Assembly: GCF_010119195.1 (NCBI RefSeq)
Contig: NZ_WRXL01000009.1
Location: 1-64,000 of the forward strand
Length of the DNA: 64,000 nucleotides
Source of the DNA: Haloarcula salina
Lineage (GTDB): Archaea > Halobacteriota > Halobacteria > Halobacteriales > Haloarculaceae
Direction of reading: 5' to 3'
In this document: piece by piece, positions 54,242 to 63,311 of the stretch
Layout: every line of letters starts with the position of its first letter
Numbering within the stretch: the stretch's first letter is position 1
Notes under the pieces: generated by a model
The model's database searches: none
What the model saw: the letters and a program-made list of their open reading frames with translations, nothing else
What the model was told of the DNA's origin: nothing
Program-made: the position numbers and the translations under genes

Positions 54242-54987
54242 CGACCCCGGCCATCGAAACAGAGGGACTCTCGAAGCGCTACGGTGAGACCGTCGCTCTC
54301 GAGCGCCTCGACCTGTCCGTCTCACGAGGCGAGGTGTTCGGCTTCCTCGGCCCGAACGGAGCCGGCAAATCGACGACGATCAATCTGCTGTTGAACTACG
54401 CCAAACCGACCGAGGGAACGGCGAGCGTCCTCGGATACGACCCCTGGAACGAGGTGGTCGAGTGCCACCGGCGAGTGGGTATCTTGCCCGATCGGTACGA
54501 CACCTACGACGGACTCTCGGCCCGGCGTCATCTCCAACTGGTGAGAGACACCAAGCGAGCAACCGACGACCCCGAGGCGCTGCTCGAACGGGTCGGTCTC
54601 GCCGACGCCGTCGATCAGCCGGCGGGCGAGTTCTCCCAGGGGATGGAACAGCGCCTGGCGCTCGCGATGAGTCTCGTCGGGGAGCCGGACCTCCTCGTCC
54701 TCGACGAACCGTTCACCGGACTCGATCCGCACGGCGTGGCGCTGGTGCGAGACGTGGTCGCGGCCGAGGCAGAGCGCGGGGCGACCGTGTTCTTCTCCAG
54801 TCACGTCCTCGGACAGGTCCAGGTGGTCTGTGACCGGGTCGGTATCCTGCACCGGGGTCGACTCGTCGACGTGGGGAGCCTCGCCGACCTCCGCTCGAAA
54901 CTCGACCTCGGCGACGACGCGACGGTCGAAGACGTCTTCGTCGACCTCACGGCCGACTCCGTCCGCTCCGGGGAGGGAGTTCGATGA
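54238..54987 (+). CDS. ABC transporter ATP-binding protein, export type (NosF/CcmA-like)
   Basis: The 249-aa ATPase starts at GTG 54238. Walker A is GPNGAGKSTTINLL (about residue 40), signature EFSQGMEQRLALAMSL (about 128), Walker B LLVLDEPFTGLDPHG and the switch His in FFSSHVLGQVQ. It pairs with the preceding ABC-2 permease and overlaps the downstream lipoprotein as ATGA. This type drives drug, lipid or copper-enzyme-related export. Confidence 0.92.
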   Translation: MTTPAIETEGLSKRYGETVALERLDLSVSRGEVFGFLGPNGAGKSTTINLLLNYAKPTEGTASVLGYDPWNEVVECHRRVGILPDRYDTYDGLSARRHLQLVRDTKRATDDPEALLERVGLADAVDQPAGEFSQGMEQRLALAMSLVGEPDLLVLDEPFTGLDPHGVALVRDVVAAEAERGATVFFSSHVLGQVQVVCDRVGILHRGRLVDVGSLADLRSKLDLGDDATVEDVFVDLTADSVRSGEGVR

Positions 54988-55556
54988 GACGCCGCCGATA
55001 TCTCAGCGTCGCGAGCGCGGCCCTGGTGGGTCTGTCGGGCTGTCTCGGCGACCCAGAGTACACAGTCATCGATGTCACCGTTCCGGAGACGCCGGGAACG
55101 CTCACGCTCGACGTGGAACCGGTCGACACGTCCGTGACCGTCGACAGCCCCGCACGGCTATCGTTCACGCTCCGAAACGACGGCGACAGCGCGCTCAGCG
55201 TTCGAACCACCGGTGTCTGGCCGTTCGGACTGCTCGCACTGGCTCTGCCTCGCGAACGCGGCCCGGAGCGAATCCTCCTCCTGTCCGACCGGTACGCCGA
55301 GTCGGACCACGTCCAGGTGTCGAGAAACAGCGTCGGAAACGACAACGAGCCGCTCGTCCGACAGCTCACCGCCGGAGAATCGGTGTCCCGGCGGTACGAG
55401 ATTCACGGCGACCGGCTGTACGGCGCCGGAACGTACACGCTCCGAGGGTACTTCGAACCGGTCCCGCTCTCCTATCGGAGCGTGGAGTCGACGGACTGGA
55501 CGGCGTTCCGCCCCGAAGTCACCGTTCGGGTAGGAGAGCGGTCGCTCCTCCCCTGA
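54984..55556 (+). CDS. Lipoprotein coupled to the ABC-2 exporter
   Basis: The 190-aa protein begins MRRRRYLSVASAALVGLSGC, a twin-arginine-type signal with a lipobox at residue 20. The mature part is a beta-sandwich-like domain (VDSPARLSFTLRNDGDSALSVRTTGVWPFG, later YTLRGYFEPVPLSYRS) similar in style to Ig-like or CARDB modules. It overlaps the ATPase by ATGA, so it is likely part of the exporter system. Function unknown. Confidence 0.75.
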   Translation: MRRRRYLSVASAALVGLSGCLGDPEYTVIDVTVPETPGTLTLDVEPVDTSVTVDSPARLSFTLRNDGDSALSVRTTGVWPFGLLALALPRERGPERILLLSDRYAESDHVQVSRNSVGNDNEPLVRQLTAGESVSRRYEIHGDRLYGAGTYTLRGYFEPVPLSYRSVESTDWTAFRPEVTVRVGERSLLP

Positions 55557-55597
55557 CCGCGGAGCGGCCGAACGGTTCCGTGGCCGCGACAGCCGAG

Positions 55598-56878
55598 TCA
55601 GACACCGAGCGCGTCGAGGACGCGCCGGCACGCCGCCGGGACGCTTCGGGCACGAGCTGCCGCAGTCGTGTACCGTCTGATCTCGTCGTCGAGGCGCTCG
55701 GGGCGGACCGCACCGCGATACCGAGCGAGCGCGTCGTCGGTGAAGGCGACGCTGGTCGCCGCGTCCGCGAGCACCGGTCGTGCCAGTCCCGGGCGCGGGC
55801 TCTCGTCCAGCGCCGTACGGATGGCGTCGAGCGCCTCGGAGCGGACCGCCCGGACGCCGGCGGCGTCCTCGACCCGGAACCGCTCGCCGTCCTCGATGCG
55901 TTCGCGGACACTGTCGTACGCCGAGAAATCGGTAAGTCCCCGCGTCGCGGCCAGTACGGCGCTCGCTGGACCGGGGGACTCGGCGACCCGGCGGACGCTC
56001 GACTCGGCGTCGTCACGGAGTTCGTACCGGAGTCGGAAGGGCAGTTCGAGGCTGTGGTCGGTCGGCTCCGGAGGAAGAGACCGGCGGCCACGAAGGGCCT
56101 CTTCGAGCGACTCGGCGGCGTTCGCGAGCCGCGTTTCGACCGTGCCGGCGTCGTCCGGAAGCGACGACGCGAGCCTGTCGAACAGGTAGCGGCTGTCGGA
56201 GACCAGCGCGCGGGCGGTCTCGGCGTGTTCGCCCCACTCGGCGACTGCCAGCAGGGAGTCGGGGTCCGCGTAGATTGACGGGTCCCGCTCACCGCCGACG
56301 CGATCGAGGTTCCGTTCGATGCGGGCGTGGACCAGCGCCGCGTCGACAGGATCGCGGCCGAGATACCGGTGGTCCGTTCGGAGCGCCTCGGCGTCGCTCA
56401 AGGCTCCGAGATACTCGGCTCGCAGGTCCGCGTCAGTCGTCGTCCCGTCCGCGAACGCCCACCCGGCGGCGGCATACCGGGCCCGACCGCGCGCGTCCCT
56501 GAGCGAGCGGAGCGCCGCGAACCGGGTCTGTGCAGTCCGGGCCTGTTCGACAGATTCCGACGCGTCGTCGGCCGCGTCGACGAGCCGCCCTCTGACGTGT
56601 CCGTTTGGGATGGCATCGGGACCAAACGGCATCGGGAGCATCCCGAGGAGTTCCGACACGCGCTGTCTCGTCTCGGCCAGTCGCGCCCGCTCGATATTGA
56701 CCGGCACGCTCTCGACGACGATGGGGTCGAATTCGTCGTCGACCATCTCCGAGAGCCGATAGCTCCGGATCGTCTCGCGGGACTCGCCCGAGAGCGCGTC
56801 GAGGTCGGAACAGCCCGCGAACAGCGTCGCCCCGGCCGCCGCGATGAAGCCGCGACGAGTCGTCGACGCGTCGCGCAT
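55598..56878 (-). CDS. Large helical lipoprotein of unknown function
   Basis: The 426-aa protein has a twin-arginine signal (STTRRGFIAAAGATLFAGC) with a lipobox cysteine near residue 22. The rest is rich in Ala, Arg and Asp and predicted helical (for example VSELLGMLPMPFGPDA, later RFRVEDAAGVRAVRSEALDA). ATG 56878 shares one base with the stop of the upstream gene (TGATG), so both are coupled. The longer frame to 57007 was rejected because it precedes the signal. No domain recognised; it converges with the ABC-2 operon. Confidence 0.72.
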   Translation of the reverse strand: MRDASTTRRGFIAAAGATLFAGCSDLDALSGESRETIRSYRLSEMVDDEFDPIVVESVPVNIERARLAETRQRVSELLGMLPMPFGPDAIPNGHVRGRLVDAADDASESVEQARTAQTRFAALRSLRDARGRARYAAAGWAFADGTTTDADLRAEYLGALSDAEALRTDHRYLGRDPVDAALVHARIERNLDRVGGERDPSIYADPDSLLAVAEWGEHAETARALVSDSRYLFDRLASSLPDDAGTVETRLANAAESLEEALRGRRSLPPEPTDHSLELPFRLRYELRDDAESSVRRVAESPGPASAVLAATRGLTDFSAYDSVRERIEDGERFRVEDAAGVRAVRSEALDAIRTALDESPRPGLARPVLADAATSVAFTDDALARYRGAVRPERLDDEIRRYTTAAARARSVPAACRRVLDALGV

Positions 56879-57615
56879 CACCGGTCGCCTCCCTCTGGCG
56901 CTCGTCGGCGTGTCGACGACGCGGAACTGTAGTCGCCACTGCCGCCGCCACCGCCACTGCCGCCCCCACCGCCACTCCCCGCCCGGGCACCGCCGGGCGC
57001 GCCGCACCGACTGCGCCCGCTGACGCTCGTTCCGAACGAGCGGACCGATTCTTCGTCGAGCGCCACGGGGAGCCGAAAGAGCCGCGACTCGAACACCGTC
57101 GCGTCGTCCCGACAGCGCTCGTCGTAGGGGCGAAGCGGCCGCACGTAGTCAGTCTCGATCCCGTTCGGTCGCCAAGAGATCCGGCAGAGCCGCAGCCGGA
57201 AACACTCCTCGACGCGCCTCGTTTCGAGGTAGAGCGTCTCGGCGTCGAACGCAGTCTCGGCGACGAACGACGACACCCGTTCGGCGTTTTCTGGAGCGGC
57301 CGTGAGCCGGTCCGCCCGGTCCCGGGTGTCGATTACCTCGTACTGATCGCGGGGACGAGACTCCCACGGCGGGGGCGAGTTCGTCTCGGTCTCGTCGGGG
57401 TCGACGAGCCGTATCGGCGGTACGTCCGAATCGGCCCGGAGGCGGACCATCGGTGGATCGGTCTTGCTATCGCTCGCGGGCGGGTCCGCGCCCTCGCTGC
57501 CAGTGCTCGACCGGGAGGACTGCGCGCTGCCGCCGGTCAGCGTGTTACAGCCGGCGAGACCGGCAGCCGCTGCCGTCGCTACGTGGAGGAAGCGTCGTCG
57601 AGTTCGGGGGACCAT
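56878..57615 (-). CDS. Lipoprotein with Gly-rich tail, coupled to the next lipoprotein
   Basis: The 245-aa protein has a twin-arginine signal (PRTRRRFLHVATAAAAGLAGC) and lipobox, a Ser/Asp linker, and a central domain with four to five conserved-looking cysteines or aromatics (RRVEECFRLRLCRISWRPNG). It ends in a glycine-serine low-complexity segment before RRRAPEGGDR. Start ATG 57615 is set by the signal; the frame upstream is not signal-like. It is the first of a two-gene unit. Function unknown. Confidence 0.7.
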   Translation of the reverse strand: MVPRTRRRFLHVATAAAAGLAGCNTLTGGSAQSSRSSTGSEGADPPASDSKTDPPMVRLRADSDVPPIRLVDPDETETNSPPPWESRPRDQYEVIDTRDRADRLTAAPENAERVSSFVAETAFDAETLYLETRRVEECFRLRLCRISWRPNGIETDYVRPLRPYDERCRDDATVFESRLFRLPVALDEESVRSFGTSVSGRSRCGAPGGARAGSGGGGGSGGGGGSGDYSSASSTRRRAPEGGDR

Positions 57616-58016
57616 CGTGTATCTAGACGTGTGAGACCATCGATAAAGGAGATTGTGGAACGGGTCGGTATCAGTTGGTGTGAATACAGCGAATCTATGC
57701 ACGGCCGAGGTGGTCAGTACAGGGAACCTATGTATCAGTTCCTCCTCTTGGTGCGGCTGAGCTATTCGGGTTTTCTGTCCCCAATACGGCACCTATCTAT
57801 ACAAATCGAACAATATGAATTGCCGTCAGTTCTTCGCATTCTCGGTGTTTTTGCCTCTCAATGTCCATCTGACGGTTGTTCTGGAAGATAGCGGACAGAA
57901 TTGACGTACACAACAAATCCATCCTGCGAAGTTGTGGCTCAGAAAATAATACCATTAGAATACCATAGTGGATTGTCCACACTTCACGATAGACGGGCTA
58001 TCGCAACCGATAATAG
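57616..58016. other. Gene-free stretch
   Basis: About 400 bp, AT-richer than neighbours, with no supported gene. The short frames present are hydrophobic but not family-like. It may contain the promoter of the lipoprotein pair near 57620-57660. Confidence 0.45.
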
Positions 58017-58739
58017 CTACTCGTCGGGCAACCACGCTGGCCGGGACACCTTCGCGTTTCCGAACTCAGAAACGTCGTATAGCGTCTGCCGGGTGAACTC
58101 GTCGTTGCCTCTTGTGATATTGTATTCCGCGATGTACCCCTCCTCGGCAACGACTATGTGTCCGGTTGCGGTATTGGATATGGCTGAGTCAGGTCGCCTG
58201 ATGCCAGTCACGGTGTACCTGACAGCTGTCGTCCCCTTAACCGAGACAATCTCAGTTGCGTTTATTTCGAGATGCAACAGGGGCCGTTGAATTCCCTCGT
58301 GGGTGGCGACACGGCTTGGTTCCCAATCCTCGTCGGGACGCTGGTCCAGTTCGCCTGTCGTCCGATCATACTCGTATACGCCGTTAGCGCTGTAGTATAC
58401 GTGTCTATCAGTCTCAAATTCCGTGTCGACAAACCTCATTGCAGCGGTACCAGCATCGGCATCGAACGTTCGCACTACCGTGCGATTATAGTCCCCCTGG
58501 ATGATAACCCATCGACTTTTTCTGGAGACATTTTCCACAGTCTCATCGTGCGTACGCAGCGCGACAGCGATATTTGTAATCCCTGTTTGAGACCATCCTG
58601 ACGGGTACGAGAAATTCTCTACTGTCGGTTGGGCAGTCGGTGTCTGTTGGTCTGTGACAGGTAGGGCAGAACACCCGGCCAGCAACAGGGCAACGGCCAA
58701 TAGTAGGGTGTGGAGGGAACCTCGTGGGCGGGCAACCAT
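58017..58739 (-). CDS. Secreted lipoprotein of unknown function
   Basis: The 240-aa protein starts MVARPRGSLHTLLLAVALLLAGC, a Sec-type lipoprotein signal with lipobox LLAGC, unlike the Tat signals elsewhere. The mature part is a mixed beta protein (SYPSGWSQTGITNIAVALRTHDET, later RTTGELDQRPDEDWEPSRVATHEG) that resembles haloarchaeal lipoproteins of unknown function. The frame extends to 58808, but ATG 58739 gives a normal signal. No neighbours suggest its job. Confidence 0.7.
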   Translation of the reverse strand: MVARPRGSLHTLLLAVALLLAGCSALPVTDQQTPTAQPTVENFSYPSGWSQTGITNIAVALRTHDETVENVSRKSRWVIIQGDYNRTVVRTFDADAGTAAMRFVDTEFETDRHVYYSANGVYEYDRTTGELDQRPDEDWEPSRVATHEGIQRPLLHLEINATEIVSVKGTTAVRYTVTGIRRPDSAISNTATGHIVVAEEGYIAEYNITRGNDEFTRQTLYDVSEFGNAKVSRPAWLPDE

Positions 58740-59043
58740 ATCAACAGAAAAAATTCTGCGTTTAAGACAGTTGTGACAATGCTGTTTCAGAGCAATAGTT
58801 GTATTCAACTACAATCAACTGCGATCATTTCGAGCAGCCACCAGCAGGCCAGTAGTACGTAACGAGGATGTGTGCTATATTCAGAAGATGAGCTCCTATA
58901 TCATTCGAAACTGACAGCCGTCACAGCGGTCAAAACGCACACGTACTGAGTGGCTGTTTCAGCCGGTGCTACGAATAACGAACCTGAACTCACAACTACT
59001 AGTATCGAGACGGCAAGGGCAACCGCCACGGAATCGAGAACGA
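58740..59043. other. Gene-free stretch
   Basis: About 300 bp without a supported gene; it has a small hairpin TAGTTG-tatt-CAACTA near 58795-58812 and looks AT-rich. Nothing else noted. Confidence 0.4.
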
Positions 59044-59904
59044 CTACGCCTCGCCGTCGGGGTTCCGCTTGCGGCCCGCGCCGTCGGAGTTCTCCTTGAT
59101 ATCCGTGCCACCGGGACTCTGCCGCAGGTCCTCGTCGAGGAGTTCCCCGCGCGTGTGCCACGTCCGCGGGCGACAGCAGATGGCGAGCGCGCCGAGGTAG
59201 ACGACCACGACGGCGGCGGAGACGACCGTTCCGGGGAGCGACCCGACGGCCGCGCTCGCCGGCCACGGCGTCTCGGCGAACGCGGTCACGCGCAGCACCC
59301 ACGCGCCGTTGAGGACGGTGAACAGCGGGAAGTACACCCGCCGGAGCCGGTGGGCCATCGCTTCCTCGACGGAGATCTTGAGGCGGGGCGACATGTAGTC
59401 CTGTGCCAGCGACTCGCGCCAACCGTCGTTCGGGAGGCCGATCTCCGGATCGAGGCCGACCGCCCAGACGTGCTGTTGCAGATCGCGCACGCGCGAGCGC
59501 CACACGTCGTAGGCACGGTACCGCCGGGCCTCGATCACGAGGAACATCGCGACCGCCGCGTCCCCGACCAGAATCACGTAGTGTGGGTTCGACTCGCTGG
59601 AGAACGCCCACGTGAGGACGGCGGCCATCAGGAGCACCGCCCAGTTCGTCGTCTTGTCGAGGCGCTCGCGCCAGAGCTTCATCCGGTGGATCTCGCCGCG
59701 GTAGAGGTGCGCCATCGCCGAACTCGGCCCCATGTCGCGGTCGAGTAGCCCCTCGCCGACGAACGGGTCGGAACCGCGCTGCTCGTCGTCCGACCCGTCT
59801 GCAGTCGCGGCGTCCGCGCTGGACTCCGACTTCCTCGCCGCTGACTCGCCGGCGGCGGCCCGCTCGCGCTCACTCATCGTCGGGCCTAGGCCATCTCCGT
59901 CCAT
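59044..59904 (-). CDS. DUF2270-family membrane protein
   Basis: The 286-aa protein has an acidic, disordered N-terminus of about 50 residues, then AMAHLYRGEIHRMKLWRERLDKTTNWA and four membrane helices, including FSSESNPHYVILVGDAAVAMFLVIEARRYRAYDVWRSRVR. These are the DUF2270 landmarks as I know them. Function unknown. ATG 59904 has a TATA-like ttattacta at about 59933-59941, about 30 bp upstream, so I prefer it over ATG 59877 and over the longer frame at 59928. Confidence 0.82.
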   Translation of the reverse strand: MDGDGLGPTMSERERAAAGESAARKSESSADAATADGSDDEQRGSDPFVGEGLLDRDMGPSSAMAHLYRGEIHRMKLWRERLDKTTNWAVLLMAAVLTWAFSSESNPHYVILVGDAAVAMFLVIEARRYRAYDVWRSRVRDLQQHVWAVGLDPEIGLPNDGWRESLAQDYMSPRLKISVEEAMAHRLRRVYFPLFTVLNGAWVLRVTAFAETPWPASAAVGSLPGTVVSAAVVVVYLGALAICCRPRTWHTRGELLDEDLRQSPGGTDIKENSDGAGRKRNPDGEA

Positions 59905-59965
59905 AACGTTTGTGTGTATATTGTCCAAAATAGTAATAACTATCCGATCGCGCGGTGTCGGAGTT

Positions 59966-61159
59966 TCAGTCTCCGGTCAGCGCGTCCTGGCTCGCGGCGC
60001 AGTTGTTCGGACCGAGTTCCAGTTCGAACGCCTCCTCGTCGTCGGCCGAGCGCTGGCCGAGGTTCGTGGCGATAATGTCCTCGTAGTTGGCCGGACGCGG
60101 GGGCATGTCCGCGAGGACGGTGTCGACGAACTCGTCTTCGTCTGCCCTGAGGGCGTCCATCTCCTCGACGAGCGTGCCGACGGTCTCGGTGTAGGTCCCG
60201 TCGCCGGCCGGGTCCGCGGCGTCGCTGAAGTGCGCGCCCCCGACGAGCACGTCGTCGCCCTGGGCGAGCACCGTCTGCTGGAGCGTCTCGTAGAGCTGTC
60301 GGGCCGCGTCCGGCGCGCCCTCGTCGCCCTCTTCCAGATCGGGGCGGGCGACGCTCTCGATGAAGAGCCCGTCGCCGGTCGTCAGGAGGCTGTCGCCGAC
60401 GAGGTAGGAGGTCATACCTGTGGTGTGGCCGGGCGTGTGGAGCGCCTCGATCTCGGCGTCTCCCACCTCGAAGGTCTCGCCGTCGGCCGCGGTCTCCAGG
60501 TCGTCGGCGTAGGTCACGCCGCGCTGGACGGCCGACTCCGGGATGACGCCGGTGACGCCTTCGTCGTCGAGGTCGCGGACGCCGCTGATGTGGTCGGCGT
60601 GGATGTGCGTGTCGAACGCGTACACGAGGTCAGCGCCCAACTCTGCGGCGTCTTCGAGGTAGCGATCCGTGAACGCCCGCAGCGGGTCGACGATCGCCGC
60701 CTCGTCGCCGTCGACGACGAGGTAGCCGAGACAGCCGCTGGAAGGACGCTGGTACTGATAGACCGTCCCCGGTCCGTCGTACGATGTGACCTCCTCGCGC
60801 TCGTAAATCCGGGCCCACTCGTTCATGCCGCCGGCGAGGTGGACCACGTCGCGGCCCGCCTCGGCGAGCGTGCCGGCGACGTACTCGCTGGCCCCGCCCT
60901 TCGCGCACAGGACGACCAGCGGGTCGCCCTCGGGGACCTGCTCGTACACCTCGTCGTCGACATCGTCGTCGAGGAAGTGGAAGTACGGGACGTTCGCGAT
61001 GTCGACGGCGTCGTCCTCGACGTGCCACTCCTCGAAGTCGCCCTCCATCCGGGCGTCGAGGATGGTCACGTCGTCGCCGTCGTCGATGCGTCGCTTCAGT
61101 TCGCGCGGTTCGAGTTCGTCGACCTCGGCGGCCGGGGTCGGGAAGTCTTCCGGATTCAT
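59966..61159 (-). CDS. Rhodanese-persulfide dioxygenase fusion (MBL fold)
   Basis: The 397-aa protein has an N-terminal rhodanese domain (about residues 10-115, active-site Cys in VVLCAKGGASEYVAGTLAEA at about 84) and a C-terminal metallo-beta-lactamase domain of ETHE1 type (THIHADHISG at about 187 and HTPGHTTGMTSYLVGD). This order is reversed from some bacterial PDO-rhodanese fusions. It would move sulfane sulfur from thiosulfate or persulfide and oxidise it to sulfite. An ATTG-type palindrome lies just upstream of its TATA. It is first gene of the sulfur cluster, and is not translationally coupled to others. Confidence 0.9.
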   Translation of the reverse strand: MNPEDFPTPAAEVDELEPRELKRRIDDGDDVTILDARMEGDFEEWHVEDDAVDIANVPYFHFLDDDVDDEVYEQVPEGDPLVVLCAKGGASEYVAGTLAEAGRDVVHLAGGMNEWARIYEREEVTSYDGPGTVYQYQRPSSGCLGYLVVDGDEAAIVDPLRAFTDRYLEDAAELGADLVYAFDTHIHADHISGVRDLDDEGVTGVIPESAVQRGVTYADDLETAADGETFEVGDAEIEALHTPGHTTGMTSYLVGDSLLTTGDGLFIESVARPDLEEGDEGAPDAARQLYETLQQTVLAQGDDVLVGGAHFSDAADPAGDGTYTETVGTLVEEMDALRADEDEFVDTVLADMPPRPANYEDIIATNLGQRSADDEEAFELELGPNNCAASQDALTGD

Positions 61160-61204
61160 GTTACACTCACCGATTAGAGACTGATCGCCTTATATCTTGT
61201 GTGT

Positions 61205-61214
61205 TTTGTGCAAT
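61205..61214. promoter_or_regulatory. Sulfur-cluster operator candidate 1
   Basis: TTTGTGCAAT, extended as TTTTGTGCAATACT, lies 46-55 bp upstream of the rhodanese-dioxygenase ATG, 11 bp above the TATA-like gatataagg (about 61186-61194 on the minus strand). It matches sites at 62626-62635 and 63885-63894. Confidence 0.65.
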
Positions 61215-61339
61215 ACTCCGAATTCGGTTTTGAGAGAGGACGAACACGTCGAAGACGGGTGAAATCGCAGTATCGGGGCAACAGCTCGCACGCACGAAAA
61301 GCGGAAAATCGATCGCTAGCGGACCGAAGTCATCCGCTG

Positions 61340-62374
61340 TCAGGCGTCGACGTCGACCGCTCGCTCCGACGGAACGGAACGCAGTTCCCGCACGGCGCTG
61401 TAGGTGACCGCCCCGCTGACAAGCAGCGCGGCCCCGAGAATGATCGCGAGGCTGACGGTGTTCAACACCGGCAGCTCCAGCAGGCCGCCGATCTGCCGCA
61501 CGGCGACGGCGAGCGCGCCGAGGAGCAACATGATGCCGAAGTACACCTTGATGTCCTCCTCCGCGACGAGGGCCGTCGCCGCCGCACCGAGCCGTGCCCC
61601 GAGGGCGCTCCCCGCGAGCAGCGGCACGACGATGCTCAGGTCGACCGCGCCCGACTGCGCGTACAGCAGACTGCCGATTCCGCCCGAGAAGACGATTTCG
61701 AAGAGGTCCGTCCCCACGGCGATGGGAACCGGGACGCCGATGAGGTAGAACAGCGCGGGCATGCGGATGAATCCGCCGCCGACACCCAGAAAGCCCGAGA
61801 GCAGTCCGGTCGCGAACGCCACCCCGAGGATGAGCCACAGGGAGACGGTGTAGCCCCCGCGGAGCCGGATCATCGGCCAGACTCGATAGGACTGGATGGT
61901 CTGTGCGATCTCGGGGATCTCCGCGTCGTCGGCGTCGACGTCATCGACGTCGTGATCCAGGCCGCCGCCGTCTCCTTTCAGGGCTTCGCGCGTCACGAAC
62001 GCGCCGATGCCGCCGAGCAACAGGACGTAGGCGACGCTGACGACCGAGTCGGCGAGGCCCATGTGCTGGAGGGCTTCCAGCCCGATCTTCCCGACTTCGA
62101 GACCGGCGGTGGTGCCGGCGATCATCAGGAGCCCGAGCTTGTAGTCGACCTGCCCCAGGTCGCGGTGCTTGAGCGTCGCGATGACCGAGGTCCCGAAGAC
62201 GAACGCCAGCCCGGACCCGACCGCGACGTTGGGCTCGTAGCCCATCACCAGCAGGGCCGGCGTCACGAGGAACGAACCGCCCATCCCGAAGAAGCCGAAC
62301 AGGATGCCGATGAGCAGTCCGAAGCCGGCGAACGTCGCCAGCAGCGTCGCGCTCACGCCCATGATCTCCATCAT
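61340..62374 (-). CDS. TauE/SafE-family sulfite or organosulfonate exporter
   Basis: The 344-aa membrane protein has about eight helices in two halves with the family motifs GILFGFFGMGGSFLVTPALL and GLLSGFLGVGGGFIRMPALFYLIGVPVPIAVGTDLFE. It exports sulfite or a related anion, a reasonable partner of the upstream persulfide dioxygenase product. It starts at ATG 62374 (MMEIMG), which overlaps the preceding 70-aa gene as ATGA. The open frame to 62437 contains a shadow of that gene. Confidence 0.9.
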   Translation of the reverse strand: MMEIMGVSATLLATFAGFGLLIGILFGFFGMGGSFLVTPALLVMGYEPNVAVGSGLAFVFGTSVIATLKHRDLGQVDYKLGLLMIAGTTAGLEVGKIGLEALQHMGLADSVVSVAYVLLLGGIGAFVTREALKGDGGGLDHDVDDVDADDAEIPEIAQTIQSYRVWPMIRLRGGYTVSLWLILGVAFATGLLSGFLGVGGGFIRMPALFYLIGVPVPIAVGTDLFEIVFSGGIGSLLYAQSGAVDLSIVVPLLAGSALGARLGAAATALVAEEDIKVYFGIMLLLGALAVAVRQIGGLLELPVLNTVSLAIILGAALLVSGAVTYSAVRELRSVPSERAVDVDA

Positions 62375-62583
62375 CGGTTCCCACCCCCGTTCTCGGCCGT
62401 GGGACACCGACGGAACACCACGTCGGCGAGCGCGCATCGCCCCTGCAAGACGCGCTTCAGCGAGGGACCGAACACCGCTTCGAGACCGCCGTACCCCACG
62501 TACAGCACGACCGCTTCGACGAGTACCACGCCGACGAGCACGGCCGCCTGCAGTGAGGGTCCGAGCGATTCAATTCCGAACAT
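62371..62583 (-). CDS. Small one-helix membrane protein upstream of TauE
   Basis: The 70-aa protein has one membrane helix (LQAAVLVGVVLVEAVVLYVGYGGLEAVFG) and a short basic and Cys-containing tail (RCALADVVFRRCPTAENGGG). It is coupled to TauE by ATGA, so the two are co-made. I recall similar small proteins beside TauE-like transporters in haloarchaea but cannot name a function. A TATA-like element is at about 62612-62620, 29-37 bp before ATG, and the shared palindrome lies just beyond. Confidence 0.75.
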   Translation of the reverse strand: MFGIESLGPSLQAAVLVGVVLVEAVVLYVGYGGLEAVFGPSLKRVLQGRCALADVVFRRCPTAENGGGNR

Positions 62584-62625
62584 AGTTCTCCGACGTTACC
62601 TCCGATATTGTGTTTTTAGTGAAAT

Positions 62626-62635
62626 ACTGCACAAT
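62626..62635. promoter_or_regulatory. Sulfur-cluster operator candidate 2
   Basis: ACTGCACAAT, in context ATACTGCACAATCG, lies 43-52 bp upstream of the 70-aa gene ATG and 6 bp from its TATA-like element. It fits the ATTG-N2-CAAT core with one difference. Confidence 0.65.
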
Positions 62636-62852
62636 CGTGCTAATCGGCAGAGATAGATAACGGTTGTGGGATGATAGTACAAGACTATATCGGCGTAACG
62701 AATCGGTGGTGATGCATAACGTATCAGTGGCTACCGCGCCGTCGGCGGCCCGTCACCCCGGGCCGCGGCGAGCGGACGACGCACCGCTCGTCGGTCGAGT
62801 GCACGAGAACGAGCGAAAACGAGATTCGCGGAGAACAGTCGGAGCGGCGAAT

Positions 62853-63311
62853 TCAGTCGGCCGCCGTGGGACCGGCACTGGCGTCGGTCAACTGAGAGCG
62901 CAGGTACCCCTGTGCGTACGCGCCGAGGAACATCCCGCCGATGGCCCAGAGGATCGGCCAGTTACCGATGCCGACGCTCGCGTACGCCGCACCGGGACAG
63001 ATGCCGGAGACGCCCCAGCCGACGCCGAAGATCGCGCCGCCGGCGACGACGTTGCGATCGAAGGACTTCAGCCGGCGGACGTACTCCTCGCCGGTGAGCG
63101 GAGCCCGCCCACGGAGGCGGGTGGCGACGGCGAAAGCCACACCGGAGACGACAGCCGCCCCGCCCATGACGAACAGCAGGCCGAGGTCGTCGAACTGGAG
63201 GAAATTGAGGACGACCTCGGGCCTGGCCATGTGGCTGTAGGCGAGCCCGAATCCGAAGATCAGTCCGCCCACGAGGACGGTCAGGTAGAACGCCGCGCCG
63301 TTCCGGCTCAC
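62853..63311 (-). CDS. YeeE/YedE-family half-transporter, second subunit
   Basis: The 152-aa protein has four membrane helices, with FGVGWGVSGICPGAAYASVG at about 110, the conserved Cys of the family (as in GxCPG). Such proteins import thiosulfate or sulfane sulfur. It starts at GTG 63311, overlapping the stop of the first subunit as GTGA; the frame further upstream is a shadow. Two halves of one transporter split between adjacent genes are usual in archaea. Confidence 0.88.
   Translation of the reverse strand: MSRNGAAFYLTVLVGGLIFGFGLAYSHMARPEVVLNFLQFDDLGLLFVMGGAAVVSGVAFAVATRLRGRAPLTGEEYVRRLKSFDRNVVAGGAIFGVGWGVSGICPGAAYASVGIGNWPILWAIGGMFLGAYAQGYLRSQLTDASAGPTAAD

Noticed and set aside
58795-58812. 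Small hairpin as terminator or regulatory site
   Set aside because: Only a 6-bp stem in AT-rich DNA; could be chance.
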